From: a bacterium
GTDB lineage: Bacteria; Acidobacteriota; Terriglobia; Terriglobales; Acidobacteriaceae
DNA: 64,000 nucleotides
Direction of reading: 5' to 3'
NCBI GenBank assembly: GCA_026225095.1
Contig: JAMFSC010000186.1
Span: 1 to 64,000 of the forward strand
The translations under genes were made by a program, and so were the position numbers. Below are positions 44,252 through 53,143 of this stretch, piece by piece. How positions within the stretch are numbered: position 1 is the first letter of the stretch; each line of letters opens with the position of its first letter. Below the pieces are notes generated by a model, which saw nothing but the letters and a program-made list of their open reading frames with translations, had not been told where the DNA came from and searched no databases.

Positions 44252-44611
44252 TCAACTCCCTGCCGCTCTGCTCTTTGCGATCTGCTTCCGCACATCCTGA
44301 CGCCAGGCCAGTTCCCCGGCCAGCTTCGGATAGAGCTTCAACTTCTCCATAGCGCGTTCCACTGCGTCTTCCGCCGGCAATAGCTTGCCAGTTCGCGGAT
44401 CGGTTTGCTTCATCCGCTCCAATCGCCTCGCTTCGGACATGCCTGCCGTCTCTGATCCACTTCCCTGAAATCGGGTGAAGGCGATCAGTTCGCGTTCTCG
44501 ATTCGAGATCACGACACACGAGGGTTGAGAAGACCCACCGGTTGGCACCGGCGCGGCCGCACAGAACTGGTAACCGATCTGGTTACCCAATTCATCGTAA
44601 ACTCGCCTCAT
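44252..44611 (-). CDS. Hypothetical phage protein upstream of the lysis genes
   Basis: 119 residues from ATG 44611 (the frame extends to 44737, where the extra 42 residues look less natural). Helical, with MRRVYDELGNQIGYQFCAAAP and AVERAMEKLKLYPKLAGELAWRQDVRKQIAKSR. Not recognised. The stretch between it and brnT (about 44612-45106) shows no other convincing gene. Confidence 0.5.
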   Translation of the reverse strand: MRRVYDELGNQIGYQFCAAAPVPTGGSSQPSCVVISNRERELIAFTRFQGSGSETAGMSEARRLERMKQTDPRTGKLLPAEDAVERAMEKLKLYPKLAGELAWRQDVRKQIAKSRAAGS

Positions 44612-45071
44612 CGTGCCATGGTTCACACTACGCTCTCCATCGTCGAAGGAGATACGCCGCAAACCACGCCAGCCAAGGCTCGAGTTTTCAGAGAAGAGAA
44701 TGAGTTCGTTACATCTACTACGTCGATTCCGCGCCATATAGCTCCTGAGATTGCGAGAGCCTTGGCACGGGCGGGAGGACGGTTGAATGGTTGAAGATTA
44801 CACCGAACACACTGCCGAGGGCAGAGGGGATGGTTCGGTTGAATCCAGGATTGAAAGAGGCCCAGCTCAGAGCAACATAGAGACACCTCCGCCAGCCCTT
44901 TACTACTAGCCTTCTTCGCGGGCTATCGACCTTGGTGAGGGTTCGCGCTGTTTCCAGCCAGGTTGTGTCGTACAGGTGCAACCATCGCACACCACTCAAA
45001 TTCATTGCAAGCGTTATTCGCGCCCTGCACCACTTGTGGTGAATCCATATCGCATTCGGTTCATTTCGTGC

Positions 45072-45099
45072 TTGACTTCTGTTTTATTGTAGCTACAAT
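45072..45099 (+). promoter_or_regulatory. brnTA promoter with palindromic operator
   Basis: TTGACT at 45072-45077 and TACAAT at 45094-45099 (16-bp spacing), 7 bp before the brnT ATG. The perfect palindrome ATTGTAGCTACAAT at 45086-45099 covers the -10 box. BrnT-BrnA modules are autorepressed in known examples, so this is the probable operator. Confidence 0.7.
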
Positions 45100-45106
45100 T
45101 AGATTC

Positions 45107-45376
45107 ATGGAAGTCACGTTCGACCCGGCGAAGAGCAAGATCAACCTCAGCAAGCACGGCATCTCGCTCGAACGGGCAGCAGACTTCAATCTCAGCACCT
45201 CATTCTTCTACGTGGACGACTCGCAGGACTACGGTGAAGTTCGATACAAAGCAATCGGCTGGATCGATGCCATGCTTCATACCCTTATCTTCACCCACGA
45301 AGGCGGCGCGATCCGCGCCATCAGCCTCCGCAAAGCCACCAGACAGGAGCAAATCTTTTATGCTGAAGAATTCTAG
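45107..45376 (+). CDS. brnT: BrnT family toxin
   Basis: 89 residues: MEVTFDPAKSKINLSKHGISLERAADF is the BrnT signature, followed by EVRYKAIGWIDAMLHTLIFTHEGGAIRAISLRKATRQEQ with the R-x-I-S-x-R-x-A motif. BrnT is a RelE-fold ribonuclease toxin. Oriented against the surrounding phage genes and supplied with its own promoter, as expected for a cargo toxin-antitoxin module expressed in the lysogen. Overlaps brnA by 17 bp. Confidence 0.92.
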   Translation: MEVTFDPAKSKINLSKHGISLERAADFNLSTSFFYVDDSQDYGEVRYKAIGWIDAMLHTLIFTHEGGAIRAISLRKATRQEQIFYAEEF

Positions 45377-45629
45377 CAAGCAGCCCATCCCCGATGCCGA
45401 AAACCCCGAGTGGACGAAAGAGATGTTCGCCAAAGCCAAGCGCTTCGACCAGCTCCCCATCGAACTCCAGCAGGCTCTCACCCGCGGCAAACGCGGCCCC
45501 CAGAAGTCTCCCACAAAGAAGCTCGTCTCCATTCGCCTCTCGCCCGATGTCCTTGAAGCTCTCAGAGCCACGGGCAGGGGCTGGCAGTCGACGGTCGACG
45601 ACACCTTGCGACGAAAGTTCGTCAAGTAG
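45360..45629 (+). CDS. brnA: BrnA antitoxin
   Basis: 89 residues from ATG 45360 inside the brnT end. N-terminal part binds toxin (PEWTKEMFAKAKRFDQLPIEL). The C-terminal ribbon-helix-helix is KKLVSIRLSPDVLEALRATGRGWQSTVDDTLRRKFV, the BrnA signature. Acts as DNA-binding repressor and toxin neutraliser. Converges on the replication gene, overlapping its end by 8 bp. Confidence 0.92.
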   Translation: MLKNSSKQPIPDAENPEWTKEMFAKAKRFDQLPIELQQALTRGKRGPQKSPTKKLVSIRLSPDVLEALRATGRGWQSTVDDTLRRKFVK

Positions 45630-46716
45630 CGTCTCGGCTCCGCCCATGAAACATCCCCACGCCGGCCTCGCGCGAAAGCCGCATCGCCTCTTGATTCACC
45701 GGCCAGGTCTCCGGCCTCAGCCAGTGTCCACCGGAAAAGAACTTGACCGGGCCCCACTGAAACCGCATCTCGGAAGTCATCGCGCAGTACTTTTCGTATC
45801 GCGTCACTGCCAGCTCCGCAGCGGTAGCGATCCCCCATCCGGATCGCTCGGCCTTAGCCTGCAAAGCCCCACGCACCGCCTTCCGAAATCCCGTCTGCGT
45901 AATCCCACACCGCTCCGCAACCCACTGCGCAGCCACGCCCGCATCGGCAAACACCGGCGTCCCCGGTCCACGCCCCAGCAGCAGATCCACCAGCATCGGC
46001 TCGCCCACCGCCCTCACCGCCCCAGGATTCGCCTTCAGCCAATCCTCCCACTCGAGCGGTGGCAACGCAGGCTTCATCCTCGCCCTGCAAGCGTTCACCC
46101 CATGCCACTCGGAACGCGCGTCCCCTCCCCCGGGGAGGGGTAGGGGTGGTGTACTCTCTGCCGTAGTCTCTGCTGTAGTCTTAAATACATCTAATAGAGT
46201 TGACGTTTCGGCAATTCCTGAATTGACCTTTGGGGAACTCTCGAATTGACCTTTGGGCAATTCTTGAATTGACCTTTGGGGAATTCCCAAAGGAGCGTCC
46301 ACACCCAGCGCGCGCAGCCTTTCAATCAGCTTTTCAAAGCACACTCGGACGTGCTTCGCCGTGCTCTTCCCGAACCGGAATACCGCCGTCTCCACCAGCC
46401 CAAGCTTCTCCAGCGCCCCAATCGCGCGGTCGAACTGCTTGCCGCTGATCCGGCACTCATCCCACCACTCCTCGCGCCCCTTGGCCAGCCAGCGCTTGCC
46501 ATCGCGCTCGAGCGTCAGCTTACTCTCCCCATTGCGTGCCGGCAGAAACCAGTACACGATCTGGCTCAGCAGGATCCCCGCCACCAGGTCCCCGGAGACG
46601 TCCACATAGCACCGCTTGAAGTCGAGCGTATCCCGGGACGCGGTCTCCCACGCAAGAAACGCCCGCTCCTCCAAACCCGCACCCGCAAGCCCGTCTGTCT
46701 GTGTCTTACGCTTCAT
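45622..46716 (-). CDS. Phage replication initiator-like protein with internal iterons
   Basis: 364 residues. The N-terminal winged-helix region (DLVAGILLSQIVYWFLPARNGESKLTLERDGKRWLAKGREEWWDECRISGKQFDRAIGALEKLGLVETAVFRFGKSTAKHVRV) resembles phage and plasmid replication proteins. A linker of about residues 143-173 is encoded by 23-bp DNA repeats (see repeat entry). The C-terminal domain has WEDWLKANPGAVRAVGEPMLVDLLLGRG. Origin binding within its own gene, as with lambda O, is the inference. Confidence 0.65.
   Translation of the reverse strand: MKRKTQTDGLAGAGLEERAFLAWETASRDTLDFKRCYVDVSGDLVAGILLSQIVYWFLPARNGESKLTLERDGKRWLAKGREEWWDECRISGKQFDRAIGALEKLGLVETAVFRFGKSTAKHVRVCFEKLIERLRALGVDAPLGIPQRSIQELPKGQFESSPKVNSGIAETSTLLDVFKTTAETTAESTPPLPLPGGGDARSEWHGVNACRARMKPALPPLEWEDWLKANPGAVRAVGEPMLVDLLLGRGPGTPVFADAGVAAQWVAERCGITQTGFRKAVRGALQAKAERSGWGIATAAELAVTRYEKYCAMTSEMRFQWGPVKFFSGGHWLRPETWPVNQEAMRLSREAGVGMFHGRSRDAT
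46197..46288 (-). repeat. Four 23-bp iterons, candidate phage replication origin
   Basis: On the + strand, units begin at 46197 (degenerate), 46220, 46243 and 46266, exactly 23 bp apart. The last three share the invariant core GAATTGACCTTTGGG. Because 23 is not a multiple of 3, the core is read in three different frames of the initiator gene (PQRSI, PKGQF, PKVNS), so the DNA rather than the protein is conserved. An AT-rich tract (TTAAATACATCTAATAGAG) lies directly beside the array. Confidence 0.75.
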
Positions 46717-47450
46717 GCGAATACCATCACTTCCTGTGAAAGACGCCGTGCGGCAATCTCACATTGCGCTTCCCTGCGATCGATTCCGATGGCACTCATA
46801 CCCAACTCTTTCGCCGCGACCAGCGTCGTTCCGCTGCCCATAAAGGGATCGATCACCATGCCGTCCGGGGGACACGAATACGCCAATAACGGACGCACAA
46901 TTCCCAACGGCTTCTGCGTCTCATTTTCAGCGTAGCCATGACACGAGGAAACCCGAAGCACTGACCGCATCATGCGCGGTCCGCCGTCGTGCGAGACATA
47001 TACGCCCTCTCGGATTCCGTTCATATGAGCGGGCCTCGCCTTCCTTCGTGTCTGCCGCCGGGTGGCATCCTGAGTCATCTGGGGCACGTGGTGCACGTCA
47101 CTCCATGCACCCTGATAGAAAAGCGCGATCGACTCATGAACACGTCGAAACCGGTCCGCCTGAAAACCAGACCCATTGTGCTTCTCCCAGACCACATCCT
47201 GCGCCATGCGCCATTTACCCGTAAGGAACTCCGAGCTCCGCTCCACAAACATCCGCATCGTGCCAAAGACCCAAAGCGAATCGGCAGCGACAAGATCGAT
47301 CCAGCCCGCTTGCCACACGTCCCAATCGAGCGACGTTTGAGCATAGGGCGGATCCGCAATGACACACTGTGCCCTTGGAAGGTTGGGCAGGTACTCGCGA
47401 CAGTCTCCATGGTAGATAGCGATCCCACTATGCTCGAAGTAAGGCTTCAA
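46713..47450 (-). CDS. DNA adenine/N4-cytosine methyltransferase
   Basis: 245 residues. Catalytic motif DPPY at 33-36 near the N-terminus and the SAM-binding motif [24 protein letters not shown] near the C-terminus, an order placing the catalytic motif first (beta class). [16 protein letters not shown] motif precedes the SAM site. Overlaps the initiator by 4 bp. Solitary, no cognate endonuclease seen; probably protects phage DNA from restriction. N6A versus N4C not resolved: DPPY favours either. Confidence 0.88.
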   Translation of the reverse strand: MKPYFEHSGIAIYHGDCREYLPNLPRAQCVIADPPYAQTSLDWDVWQAGWIDLVAADSLWVFGTMRMFVERSSEFLTGKWRMAQDVVWEKHNGSGFQADRFRRVHESIALFYQGAWSDVHHVPQMTQDATRRQTRRKARPAHMNGIREGVYVSHDGGPRMMRSVLRVSSCHGYAENETQKPLGIVRPLLAYSCPPDGMVIDPFMGSGTTLVAAKELGMSAIGIDRREAQCEIAARRLSQEVMVFA

Positions 47451-49162
47451 GCCGCCACCCCCATCCGCTTCGTCCCCGATCCCTTCAACACCTCATAGCA
47501 AAGCGCCGCCGCGACATCCGGGGGCACCGCATTCCCGATCTGCTTCACCACGTCCTCCCGATTGCCGGTGAACTGGTAGCTGTCCGGGAAGCCCTGCGCG
47601 CGGGCCAGCTCGCGCGGCTGCAACATGCGGAAGTGGATGTCCAGCAGGTACACGCCATAACCCAGCGCAATCAGCTCCGGAAGCATCACGCCAAAGCGAT
47701 CCTTCGTCGTCACCGTAGGCACCGGCTCATCGACGCTCACCGCACCATCCCCGGTCCCATAGAACTTCAGCAGCGCCGGCACCGCGATCCCCTCGCCCAT
47801 GCTCCCCGTGACCGTCGCCATCGGCTCATCCACCGACCGCACCCGCCGGTTCAATCCGTCGCCATGGTTCACCGTCACCACAAACGGTTCCACCGCCCCA
47901 TAGTGCGTTCCGGAAGCCGTGACGGTCGGCAAGGGTCGATCTACACCAGCGACCGTGCCGGTGCCCCGCAGCACCGTCAGGAACGGTTCCAGCAGCCCCG
48001 TGTTCTCCTTCGTCACCAGCGTTGCCACCGGAGCATCCACGGGCCGCATCGACCCACTCCCGCTCGCATGATCGATCTGCATCAGCAGCGGCTGCACCAC
48101 GCCACCCGCACCCGTCGACGTCACCGTAGGCGCGGGCCGATCCACCGACCGCATCCGCGGTGCCTGCCCCTTACGCTCCCCGAAGTTCGGATCGACCAGG
48201 AACGGCCGCACCAGCGAGAAGTCCGAGCTCGTCGCCGTCACCGTCCGGTACGGCTCATCGATGCTATGGACCCCATCCTTGAAGCGATGCGGCAGCAGAA
48301 ACGCCTCCGCATCCTCCATCGTCTTCCCCGGCGGAACGATCAGGTACGGCCGCAACCCCTCGCGCATGCACTTCCGCAGATCCACCCGGATCCCGTTGAA
48401 CTTCAGCATCCCCGCCTCGATCCGCTTCAGCGTGTTGTCCGCCAGCGGCTTCTTCCGGCCAAAGATGCTCCGCGACTTCAACCCCCAGTCGATGATCTCC
48501 CGCGCCGTCCGCCACGGCTTACGCGGAGCATCGAACAGGCACGGCACCATCACCTTCGCGGGCGAAACATGCGTCTCCGCCGGCCACGTGATCGCCTTGC
48601 CATCCCTCCGCGCGATCATAAACAGCCTCCGCCGCGTCGTCGGCGAGCCATAGTCCGCACAGTTCAGAATCTTCCACTCCACCTTGTAGCCCATCGCCTT
48701 CAACGTCTCGACAAACATCCGGAACAACTCACCTTTCTTCGACTTCAACGGCTTCCCATTCGCGCCCAGCGGACCCCAGCTCACCCACTCCGGAACGTTC
48801 TCGAAGATCAGCACCCCGATGTAGATCTGCTGCACCCACCGCAGGATCAGCCACGCCGAAGACCGGCTCTGATCGTCCATCGGCTTCCCACCCCGAGCCA
48901 CGCTATGGTGCGTACACTCCGGCGAGGCGCACAGCAGATCCAGCCTCCCGCTCGGCACCAGCTTGTGCGGATCGACCTCGTTCAGCCCTGTGCACAGGTT
49001 CACCGCCTCCGCATGATTCAGCGCGTGTGTGTCGATCGCCACCGACCAGTGATTGATCGCCAGCAGCTTCAACCTGCGATCCAGGCGGTTCGCCGCCATC
49101 AGCAAACCCTGCGACGTACCGCCCGCCCCACAGAACAGGTCCACACTCTCAATTGCCCGCAT
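47447..49162 (-). CDS. C5-cytosine DNA methyltransferase with repeat-expanded middle
   Basis: 571 residues from ATG 49162. Motif [14 protein letters not shown] (7-19); motif IV has SPEC (80-83) in place of PC-containing PPC but keeps the Cys; ENV follows; motif VIII is [13 protein letters not shown]; motif X is [13 protein letters not shown]. Between VIII and IX six tandem units of about 40 residues carry S/PVDxPxxTVTxxGxxGxVxPFL. The first-Met choice trims an Arg-rich extension. Solitary; likely anti-restriction. Confidence 0.88.
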   Translation of the reverse strand: MRAIESVDLFCGAGGTSQGLLMAANRLDRRLKLLAINHWSVAIDTHALNHAEAVNLCTGLNEVDPHKLVPSGRLDLLCASPECTHHSVARGGKPMDDQSRSSAWLILRWVQQIYIGVLIFENVPEWVSWGPLGANGKPLKSKKGELFRMFVETLKAMGYKVEWKILNCADYGSPTTRRRLFMIARRDGKAITWPAETHVSPAKVMVPCLFDAPRKPWRTAREIIDWGLKSRSIFGRKKPLADNTLKRIEAGMLKFNGIRVDLRKCMREGLRPYLIVPPGKTMEDAEAFLLPHRFKDGVHSIDEPYRTVTATSSDFSLVRPFLVDPNFGERKGQAPRMRSVDRPAPTVTSTGAGGVVQPLLMQIDHASGSGSMRPVDAPVATLVTKENTGLLEPFLTVLRGTGTVAGVDRPLPTVTASGTHYGAVEPFVVTVNHGDGLNRRVRSVDEPMATVTGSMGEGIAVPALLKFYGTGDGAVSVDEPVPTVTTKDRFGVMLPELIALGYGVYLLDIHFRMLQPRELARAQGFPDSYQFTGNREDVVKQIGNAVPPDVAAALCYEVLKGSGTKRMGVAA

Positions 49163-49210
49163 CTTCGCCAAAGCAAATCCCCTTCGCCGTCCCAACCTCA
49201 AAGCCGTTCG

Positions 49211-49435
49211 CTACCGTTGCGGCGTAACTGGATACACCGGCCCACCCTTGATATGCCCCGGCCCACCCGCCGAGCCCCGCGCCACAGACCGCAAGGCAAA
49301 TCCCACCCCGGCCGCCGCCACCGCAATCCCAAAACGCTTCAGCCGCTTGTGATCGCGGTGCGTTGCTACTGCTTGTGCCTGCGGGATTGCAGGAGATGTT
49401 GCGAGGATGAGGGCCAGTGCCAATGCGATCTTCAT
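49211..49435 (-). CDS. Small secreted or periplasmic protein
   Basis: 74 residues. Cleavable signal peptide MKIALALALILATSPAIPQAQA, then a basic stretch (THRDHKRLKRFGIAVAAAG) with a second hydrophobic patch and a Gly/Pro-rich end. Ribosome site GGAGG lies upstream. Not recognised. Same strand and spacing as neighbours in the early operon. Confidence 0.55.
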   Translation of the reverse strand: MKIALALALILATSPAIPQAQAVATHRDHKRLKRFGIAVAAAGVGFALRSVARGSAGGPGHIKGGPVYPVTPQR

Positions 49436-49456
49436 ACTGCCTCCGTTGGTTCCGTG

Positions 49457-49663
49457 CTACTTCTTTGGAACCACTTTCTTTCCACGCTTCCACTGGGCCA
49501 ACTTGAGTGGAGGGCGCGGACGCTTGGTGAAGTTCCTAATTCCGCAGTCACACTCATGCGGCTGAAAGTCCTCATGGCGGTCAAGGATGCATGCGTGATC
49601 CTTGCCATCCTGAATCCACTTGTAGCCGCACGGCGGGGGAGGAACATTCTTTTCTGGCATCAT
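49457..49663 (-). CDS. Small Cys/His-containing phage protein
   Basis: 68 residues: PPPPCGYKWIQDGKDHACILDRHEDFQPHECDCGIRNF has Cys and His in a possible zinc site, followed by a basic tail. Overlaps the preceding gene by 4 bp (ATGA/ATG cluster). Not recognised. Confidence 0.6.
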   Translation of the reverse strand: MMPEKNVPPPPCGYKWIQDGKDHACILDRHEDFQPHECDCGIRNFTKRPRPPLKLAQWKRGKKVVPKK

Positions 49664-50409
49664 TGCGTCACCGCCGCTTCTCTTGCGAGCTTGGCTTCAC
49701 GCCGAAGCCTCAGTTGTTCCCGGACGACGGCCATCTCTTTCAGGAACTCCGTCTTCCAGTTGTCGCCGTGGTCCCTTACGTAGCCCAACATCTTGTGGAG
49801 CATGAAAGCCTGCTCATCCTCCGTCTTGGTCGGGATCGGTTCACCCAACTCTTGGAAGGCATGCGCCATCGGCGACAACTGCAAGCAAATCAATCTGAGA
49901 ACCTGCTTCGCAGCGTCGCTATCTAGCCAGGCCGAGCGGGTCGACAATGCTTCATTGGCACGCCGCAACTGGACACACTCTGCCTCGGCAGTTTCCGCAC
50001 GAGCGTCCGCAGTCTTTGCGTATAGGTCCATCTCCTGCAACGCGCCACTATCAGTGAGGACGCACTCTGCGTTCTCCCGGTAGAAGATATGCGGAGTCAC
50101 CTCCTTGATGTCCTGAACAGACTGAGAGATGACAGGCGTGCTCTCGTCCCCGTCGCCATTCCACTCTTCGAGGGCCAGCTCACGCGCCTGAGCTACCGTC
50201 TTCGCATGCACCGCGACCAGGAACCCGCCGCGCTTCCAGACGTAGAGCTTGTAGGGCCGATCCGGCTTTTCGAGTTGGCACTCTGCCTCAAGCGCGGCCT
50301 TGAACTCGTCTCGTTCAATGACGATCCTTGCCACGTTCTGAAGTCCGGCATCGGAGTTGCCAACAAAATAAGGTTCACAAACCGCATGGTTCGGATGATC
50401 CGCCATCAC
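49660..50409 (-). CDS. Hypothetical early phage protein with coiled coil
   Basis: 249 residues. An N-terminal beta-alpha part (RPYKLYVWKRGGFLVAVHAKTVAQARELALEEW) may be a small sensory or DNA-modification accessory fold. The middle coiled coil is AKTADARAETAEAECVQLRRANEAL and the C-terminus is rich in charged helices. Not recognised. Start is GTG 50409 or ATG 50406, both overlapping the previous stop. Confidence 0.6.
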   Translation of the reverse strand: MMADHPNHAVCEPYFVGNSDAGLQNVARIVIERDEFKAALEAECQLEKPDRPYKLYVWKRGGFLVAVHAKTVAQARELALEEWNGDGDESTPVISQSVQDIKEVTPHIFYRENAECVLTDSGALQEMDLYAKTADARAETAEAECVQLRRANEALSTRSAWLDSDAAKQVLRLICLQLSPMAHAFQELGEPIPTKTEDEQAFMLHKMLGYVRDHGDNWKTEFLKEMAVVREQLRLRREAKLAREAAVTQ

Positions 50410-50864
50410 TCACACCCTCGCTCCGCGAAGTAGGCTTTCCAGTGCTGCCAGCCCTTCGCCGTAAAAAATCCCCACTCCCGCCGCCGCTTGCCGAAGATCA
50501 CCAGCGTCACCGCGGGCTTGCCGTCGACCAGCTCCACACGATGCCGATGCGTCGCGCTCCGAAACAACACCATCCCCGGCCACTTGCGGCTCAGCCGCAC
50601 GCACCGCCCATCCCGCACGCACACCTCGCGAGACCGCAGATCCGCGAACAGAGCAGGCGTCTCCTCGATGTACCCACGCCAAAGAATGATCGAGACGAAA
50701 GGCCACGGATGATCGTGATGCTCATCCGCGTCGGAGCGATGAAACACATGCAGCGCCGGACGAAACCAACCCACACGCGGAAACGCATACCGCGTCAGAT
50801 AAGGACTCAGCGCATCCCCCCGCGACTCACACCCATGGATCACCGTCTTCCCCACGATCTTCAT
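50406..50864 (-). CDS. Cupin-like phage protein
   Basis: 152 residues from ATG 50864, which overlaps the upstream stop (ATGA). HHDHPWPFVSIILWRGYIEETP and SATHRHRVELVDGKPAVTLVIFGKRRREWGFFTAKGW form the two His-bearing strands of a small cupin barrel (HxH...H pattern). A metal-dependent enzyme or binding role is likely but the substrate is unknown. The open frame extends to 50957 with unlikely Arg/Trp-rich residues. Confidence 0.65.
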   Translation of the reverse strand: MKIVGKTVIHGCESRGDALSPYLTRYAFPRVGWFRPALHVFHRSDADEHHDHPWPFVSIILWRGYIEETPALFADLRSREVCVRDGRCVRLSRKWPGMVLFRSATHRHRVELVDGKPAVTLVIFGKRRREWGFFTAKGWQHWKAYFAERGCE

Positions 50865-51271
50865 CGCCCACTCTCCGCGAACACGGCGCTCGACCCAACC
50901 CCGCCGCCAAAACCGCCGATCGCATAGAAGCGGGCCCGCAGCACGTAATTGAGCCACTCCCGCGGCTCATCGACGAAGACGATCCCGTTCAAGCCATCAG
51001 CCTTCTCGATCTGGCGATAGGAGAGAAACCTTGGCATCGGGTGATCCGCGAAACACCTCCGCCAGAACCACTCATGCCCCTTGGCGGACCGGAAGTCCTC
51101 CGAGACCACAATCGGTCCGCCGCCACGCTTGCCTTGCGGTTGGGTCACCGCAAGATAGGTAAGCAGCGTAATCGTCTTCCCGCTGCCGCGTTCGCCAACT
51201 ACGATCCGGCCTTCCCGCAACGCTTGAAGAACGTCGGGGTTGATCCTGCGATTCTGCTCTACGACTGACAT
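50861..51271 (-). CDS. Small P-loop ATPase (Zot-like)
   Basis: 136 residues. Walker A VGERGSGKTITLLTYLA and Walker B GIVFVDEPREW are clear, with an Asp-Glu pair. Shorter than AAA or Zot-type ATPases and without sensor motifs visible. The C-terminus ends RARFYAIGGFGGG. Role in phage DNA metabolism or assembly is unknown. Overlaps the ASCH gene by 13 bp. Confidence 0.65.
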   Translation of the reverse strand: MSVVEQNRRINPDVLQALREGRIVVGERGSGKTITLLTYLAVTQPQGKRGGGPIVVSEDFRSAKGHEWFWRRCFADHPMPRFLSYRQIEKADGLNGIVFVDEPREWLNYVLRARFYAIGGFGGGVGSSAVFAESGR

Positions 51272-51729
51272 GCCCCACCTCCAAACAGATCCATCGTCCC
51301 AACCCCGCCACGCCCTTCCACCTGGGCCAACACCTCATCCGGAACAGGAAACAATTGCAGCGCACCCAGGCACGGCACCGGCCTCTCGAAGGCCACGCGG
51401 TTCTCCATCACGAACCCGTACTTGCCCATAAACCATGGACTCGTGCTCTGTATCACGCAGTCCACGATGTCCACCTTCCCCACCAGGCACCCGCGCGAGG
51501 TCTCCAGCTCCGAGTACTTCGGCCAGCGCGCCGGATGATCGTTCCATCCCGCCATCCACGCCGCCGTCCGGATGTCGTCCGCAACTTCCGCCCGAGGCAT
51601 CGCCCTGCCGGCATGGAGATACACCGTCCCCCGAAACCGCGTCGGCCAGTTGCGGTTCTCGATATCCTTGCCGCCATACAGCAGAAACCACCACCACGGC
51701 GCACGCACACTCAGGGCTCTCGCACTCAT
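51259..51729 (-). CDS. ASCH-domain protein
   Basis: 156 residues. ALSVRAPWWWFLLYGGKDIENRNWPTRFRGTVYLHAGR is the ASCH signature (W-x-x-x-I-x-x-G-x-K-x-x-E-x-R at the start, then R-G-x-x-x-I-H-A). ASCH domains bind RNA or modified nucleosides, and some are RNA-processing or nucleoside hydrolase enzymes. Frequent in phage early operons. Start ATG 51729 overlaps the previous stop. Confidence 0.85.
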   Translation of the reverse strand: MSARALSVRAPWWWFLLYGGKDIENRNWPTRFRGTVYLHAGRAMPRAEVADDIRTAAWMAGWNDHPARWPKYSELETSRGCLVGKVDIVDCVIQSTSPWFMGKYGFVMENRVAFERPVPCLGALQLFPVPDEVLAQVEGRGGVGTMDLFGGGACQS

Positions 51730-52319
51730 AAGCCCCCCTTTGGCTTTTTTTGATCAGCCTTTTGTGCCTTCAGGTCGGCGTGGGTTATCACATAGCGTCG
51801 AAGTATCTTATTTTTTGGCCATGTCTTCTGGTGTCCGCAATCGGCGCAAACTTCGGCTTGCGGTGACGTATAGGACTGCGCAACGAGATAACCTTTTTCA
51901 TCGTTGAAGCTCGTCACCGTGACCCGTTCACCGTTCCAGCCAAATTCACAGCCCACAACCAGGCGCGCCGGATTATTGATCCCTTGTCCGCCGCCGCCCC
52001 AGTGTGCCCGCAGAGTGGCTGGGTAGATGAAAGGCTTCCGCTTGGTATGGGCCTCGTATGCCTTCCACGCCGAGCGGTTCGCGTAGATCACTGCGCACTG
52101 GTAAAAATCTTCGAAGTTCGCACCAAACCAGTAGCTGCCACGGAACCGACCGTGGATGGCACCCAGATCATCCCCATTGAATTCGAGACCGATCTTCACC
52201 GCAAGAAATAGGCCCTCCCGTAGGCCTTGATTGAGCCGTAGCCAAGAGTGTCCGGTAGCCTCTTGGCTGTCGCGCCACAGATGGGACAGCAACTGAACCG
52301 CCGCGGAATCAGAGTTCAT
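51726..52319 (-). CDS. Hypothetical early phage protein with C-terminal zinc ribbon remnant
   Basis: 197 residues. Aromatic-rich body (FRGSYWFGANFEDFYQCAVIYANRSAWKAYEAHTKRKPFIYP) and a CADCGHQ motif before a Lys-rich tail. Not recognised. Coupled by ATGA to the gene before it. Confidence 0.6.
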   Translation of the reverse strand: MNSDSAAVQLLSHLWRDSQEATGHSWLRLNQGLREGLFLAVKIGLEFNGDDLGAIHGRFRGSYWFGANFEDFYQCAVIYANRSAWKAYEAHTKRKPFIYPATLRAHWGGGGQGINNPARLVVGCEFGWNGERVTVTSFNDEKGYLVAQSYTSPQAEVCADCGHQKTWPKNKILRRYVITHADLKAQKADQKKPKGGL

Positions 52320-53143
52320 CGCGCACCCCCATCCCCAGGCAGCGGAGAGAACGACACAAACAGCCCCGTCCCCACCCTCCGCGCATACAGGCTCCGACCA
52401 GCCTTCTTCGCCTTGTCGCGCAGATCCCGAAACGTCGTGCCCGCATGACGTTCATCGCGATTCAGAATCTCCAGCGCCTCCGTCGGCTTCAACGCCAGCA
52501 TCATCGACCACAGCAGCGGAGCCCGACCCACCGCCTTCGGATCGACCGGCACATCCTCCAGCCGCACCACCTTCGCAACCGGCCCGGTCACCGTGTACCG
52601 GCTGGGCGCAGCGAGCGGCCTGGCGATCGATGCAATCACATGCGGCTGCATTGCGACGATGACACGCCGAGCCGCCGCTTCAACCTCCGCCGGGTCCGAG
52701 CAACCTCTCGCATCGACCAGCAGCCTTGCGGGAGCCTTGGTCGCGCTCTCCAATACCTCCGCAATCGAAGCATCCACCACCGCCGCCTCATCCAGAGGAT
52801 CGGCACGCAACACCTCCATCTCCTCCATCGGCACAGCCGCAGGCAGCGCGGGCTTCTTCGCCTGCTGCCCCACGCACCAGCCCCGATGCGTTGGCTTGCC
52901 GCACCCACGCGAGCACAGCCCAACAGCGCCCACCGGAGGTTCGACCGGCTTGAGCTTCAGCGCCATCTTCACCGTCGACGACGCAGACGCCGGAGCCGAG
53001 ACCGGAGCCTCCACCACCACCCGCGACTTCGCCAGCTTATCCACGCACAGACGACAGAGATCGTCCCCGTCGATCCGGGCCACGGCATCCACCCGCACCC
53101 GCCGAGCGTTGTAGCAATCGATGCAAAATCCAGGCTTCCTCAT
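52316..53143 (-). CDS. Zinc-ribbon phage protein with Ala-rich linker
   Basis: 275 residues from ATG 53143. N-terminal four-Cys ribbon (FCIDCYNARRVRVDAVARIDGDDLCRLCVDK), a second Cys/His motif (GLCSRGCGKPTHRGWC), an Ala/Pro/Val-rich linker, and a C-terminal domain with PTEALEILNRDERHAGTTFRDLRDKAKKAGRSLYARRVGTGLFVSF, which resembles a small DNA-binding fold. Not assigned to a family. Confidence 0.65.
   Translation of the reverse strand: MRKPGFCIDCYNARRVRVDAVARIDGDDLCRLCVDKLAKSRVVVEAPVSAPASASSTVKMALKLKPVEPPVGAVGLCSRGCGKPTHRGWCVGQQAKKPALPAAVPMEEMEVLRADPLDEAAVVDASIAEVLESATKAPARLLVDARGCSDPAEVEAAARRVIVAMQPHVIASIARPLAAPSRYTVTGPVAKVVRLEDVPVDPKAVGRAPLLWSMMLALKPTEALEILNRDERHAGTTFRDLRDKAKKAGRSLYARRVGTGLFVSFSPLPGDGGAR

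Noticed and set aside
44718-45005. 95-residue minus frame between the phage lysis group and brnT
   Set aside because: No motif or ribosome site; overlaps a possible longer start of the 44252 gene.
46197-46288. CRISPR-like reading of the short repeat array
   Set aside because: Units are contiguous 23-bp iterons inside a coding gene, with no spacers and no cas genes anywhere in the window.
47633-49783. 716-residue + strand frame
   Set aside because: His/Arg/Pro-rich antisense of the C5 methyltransferase gene.
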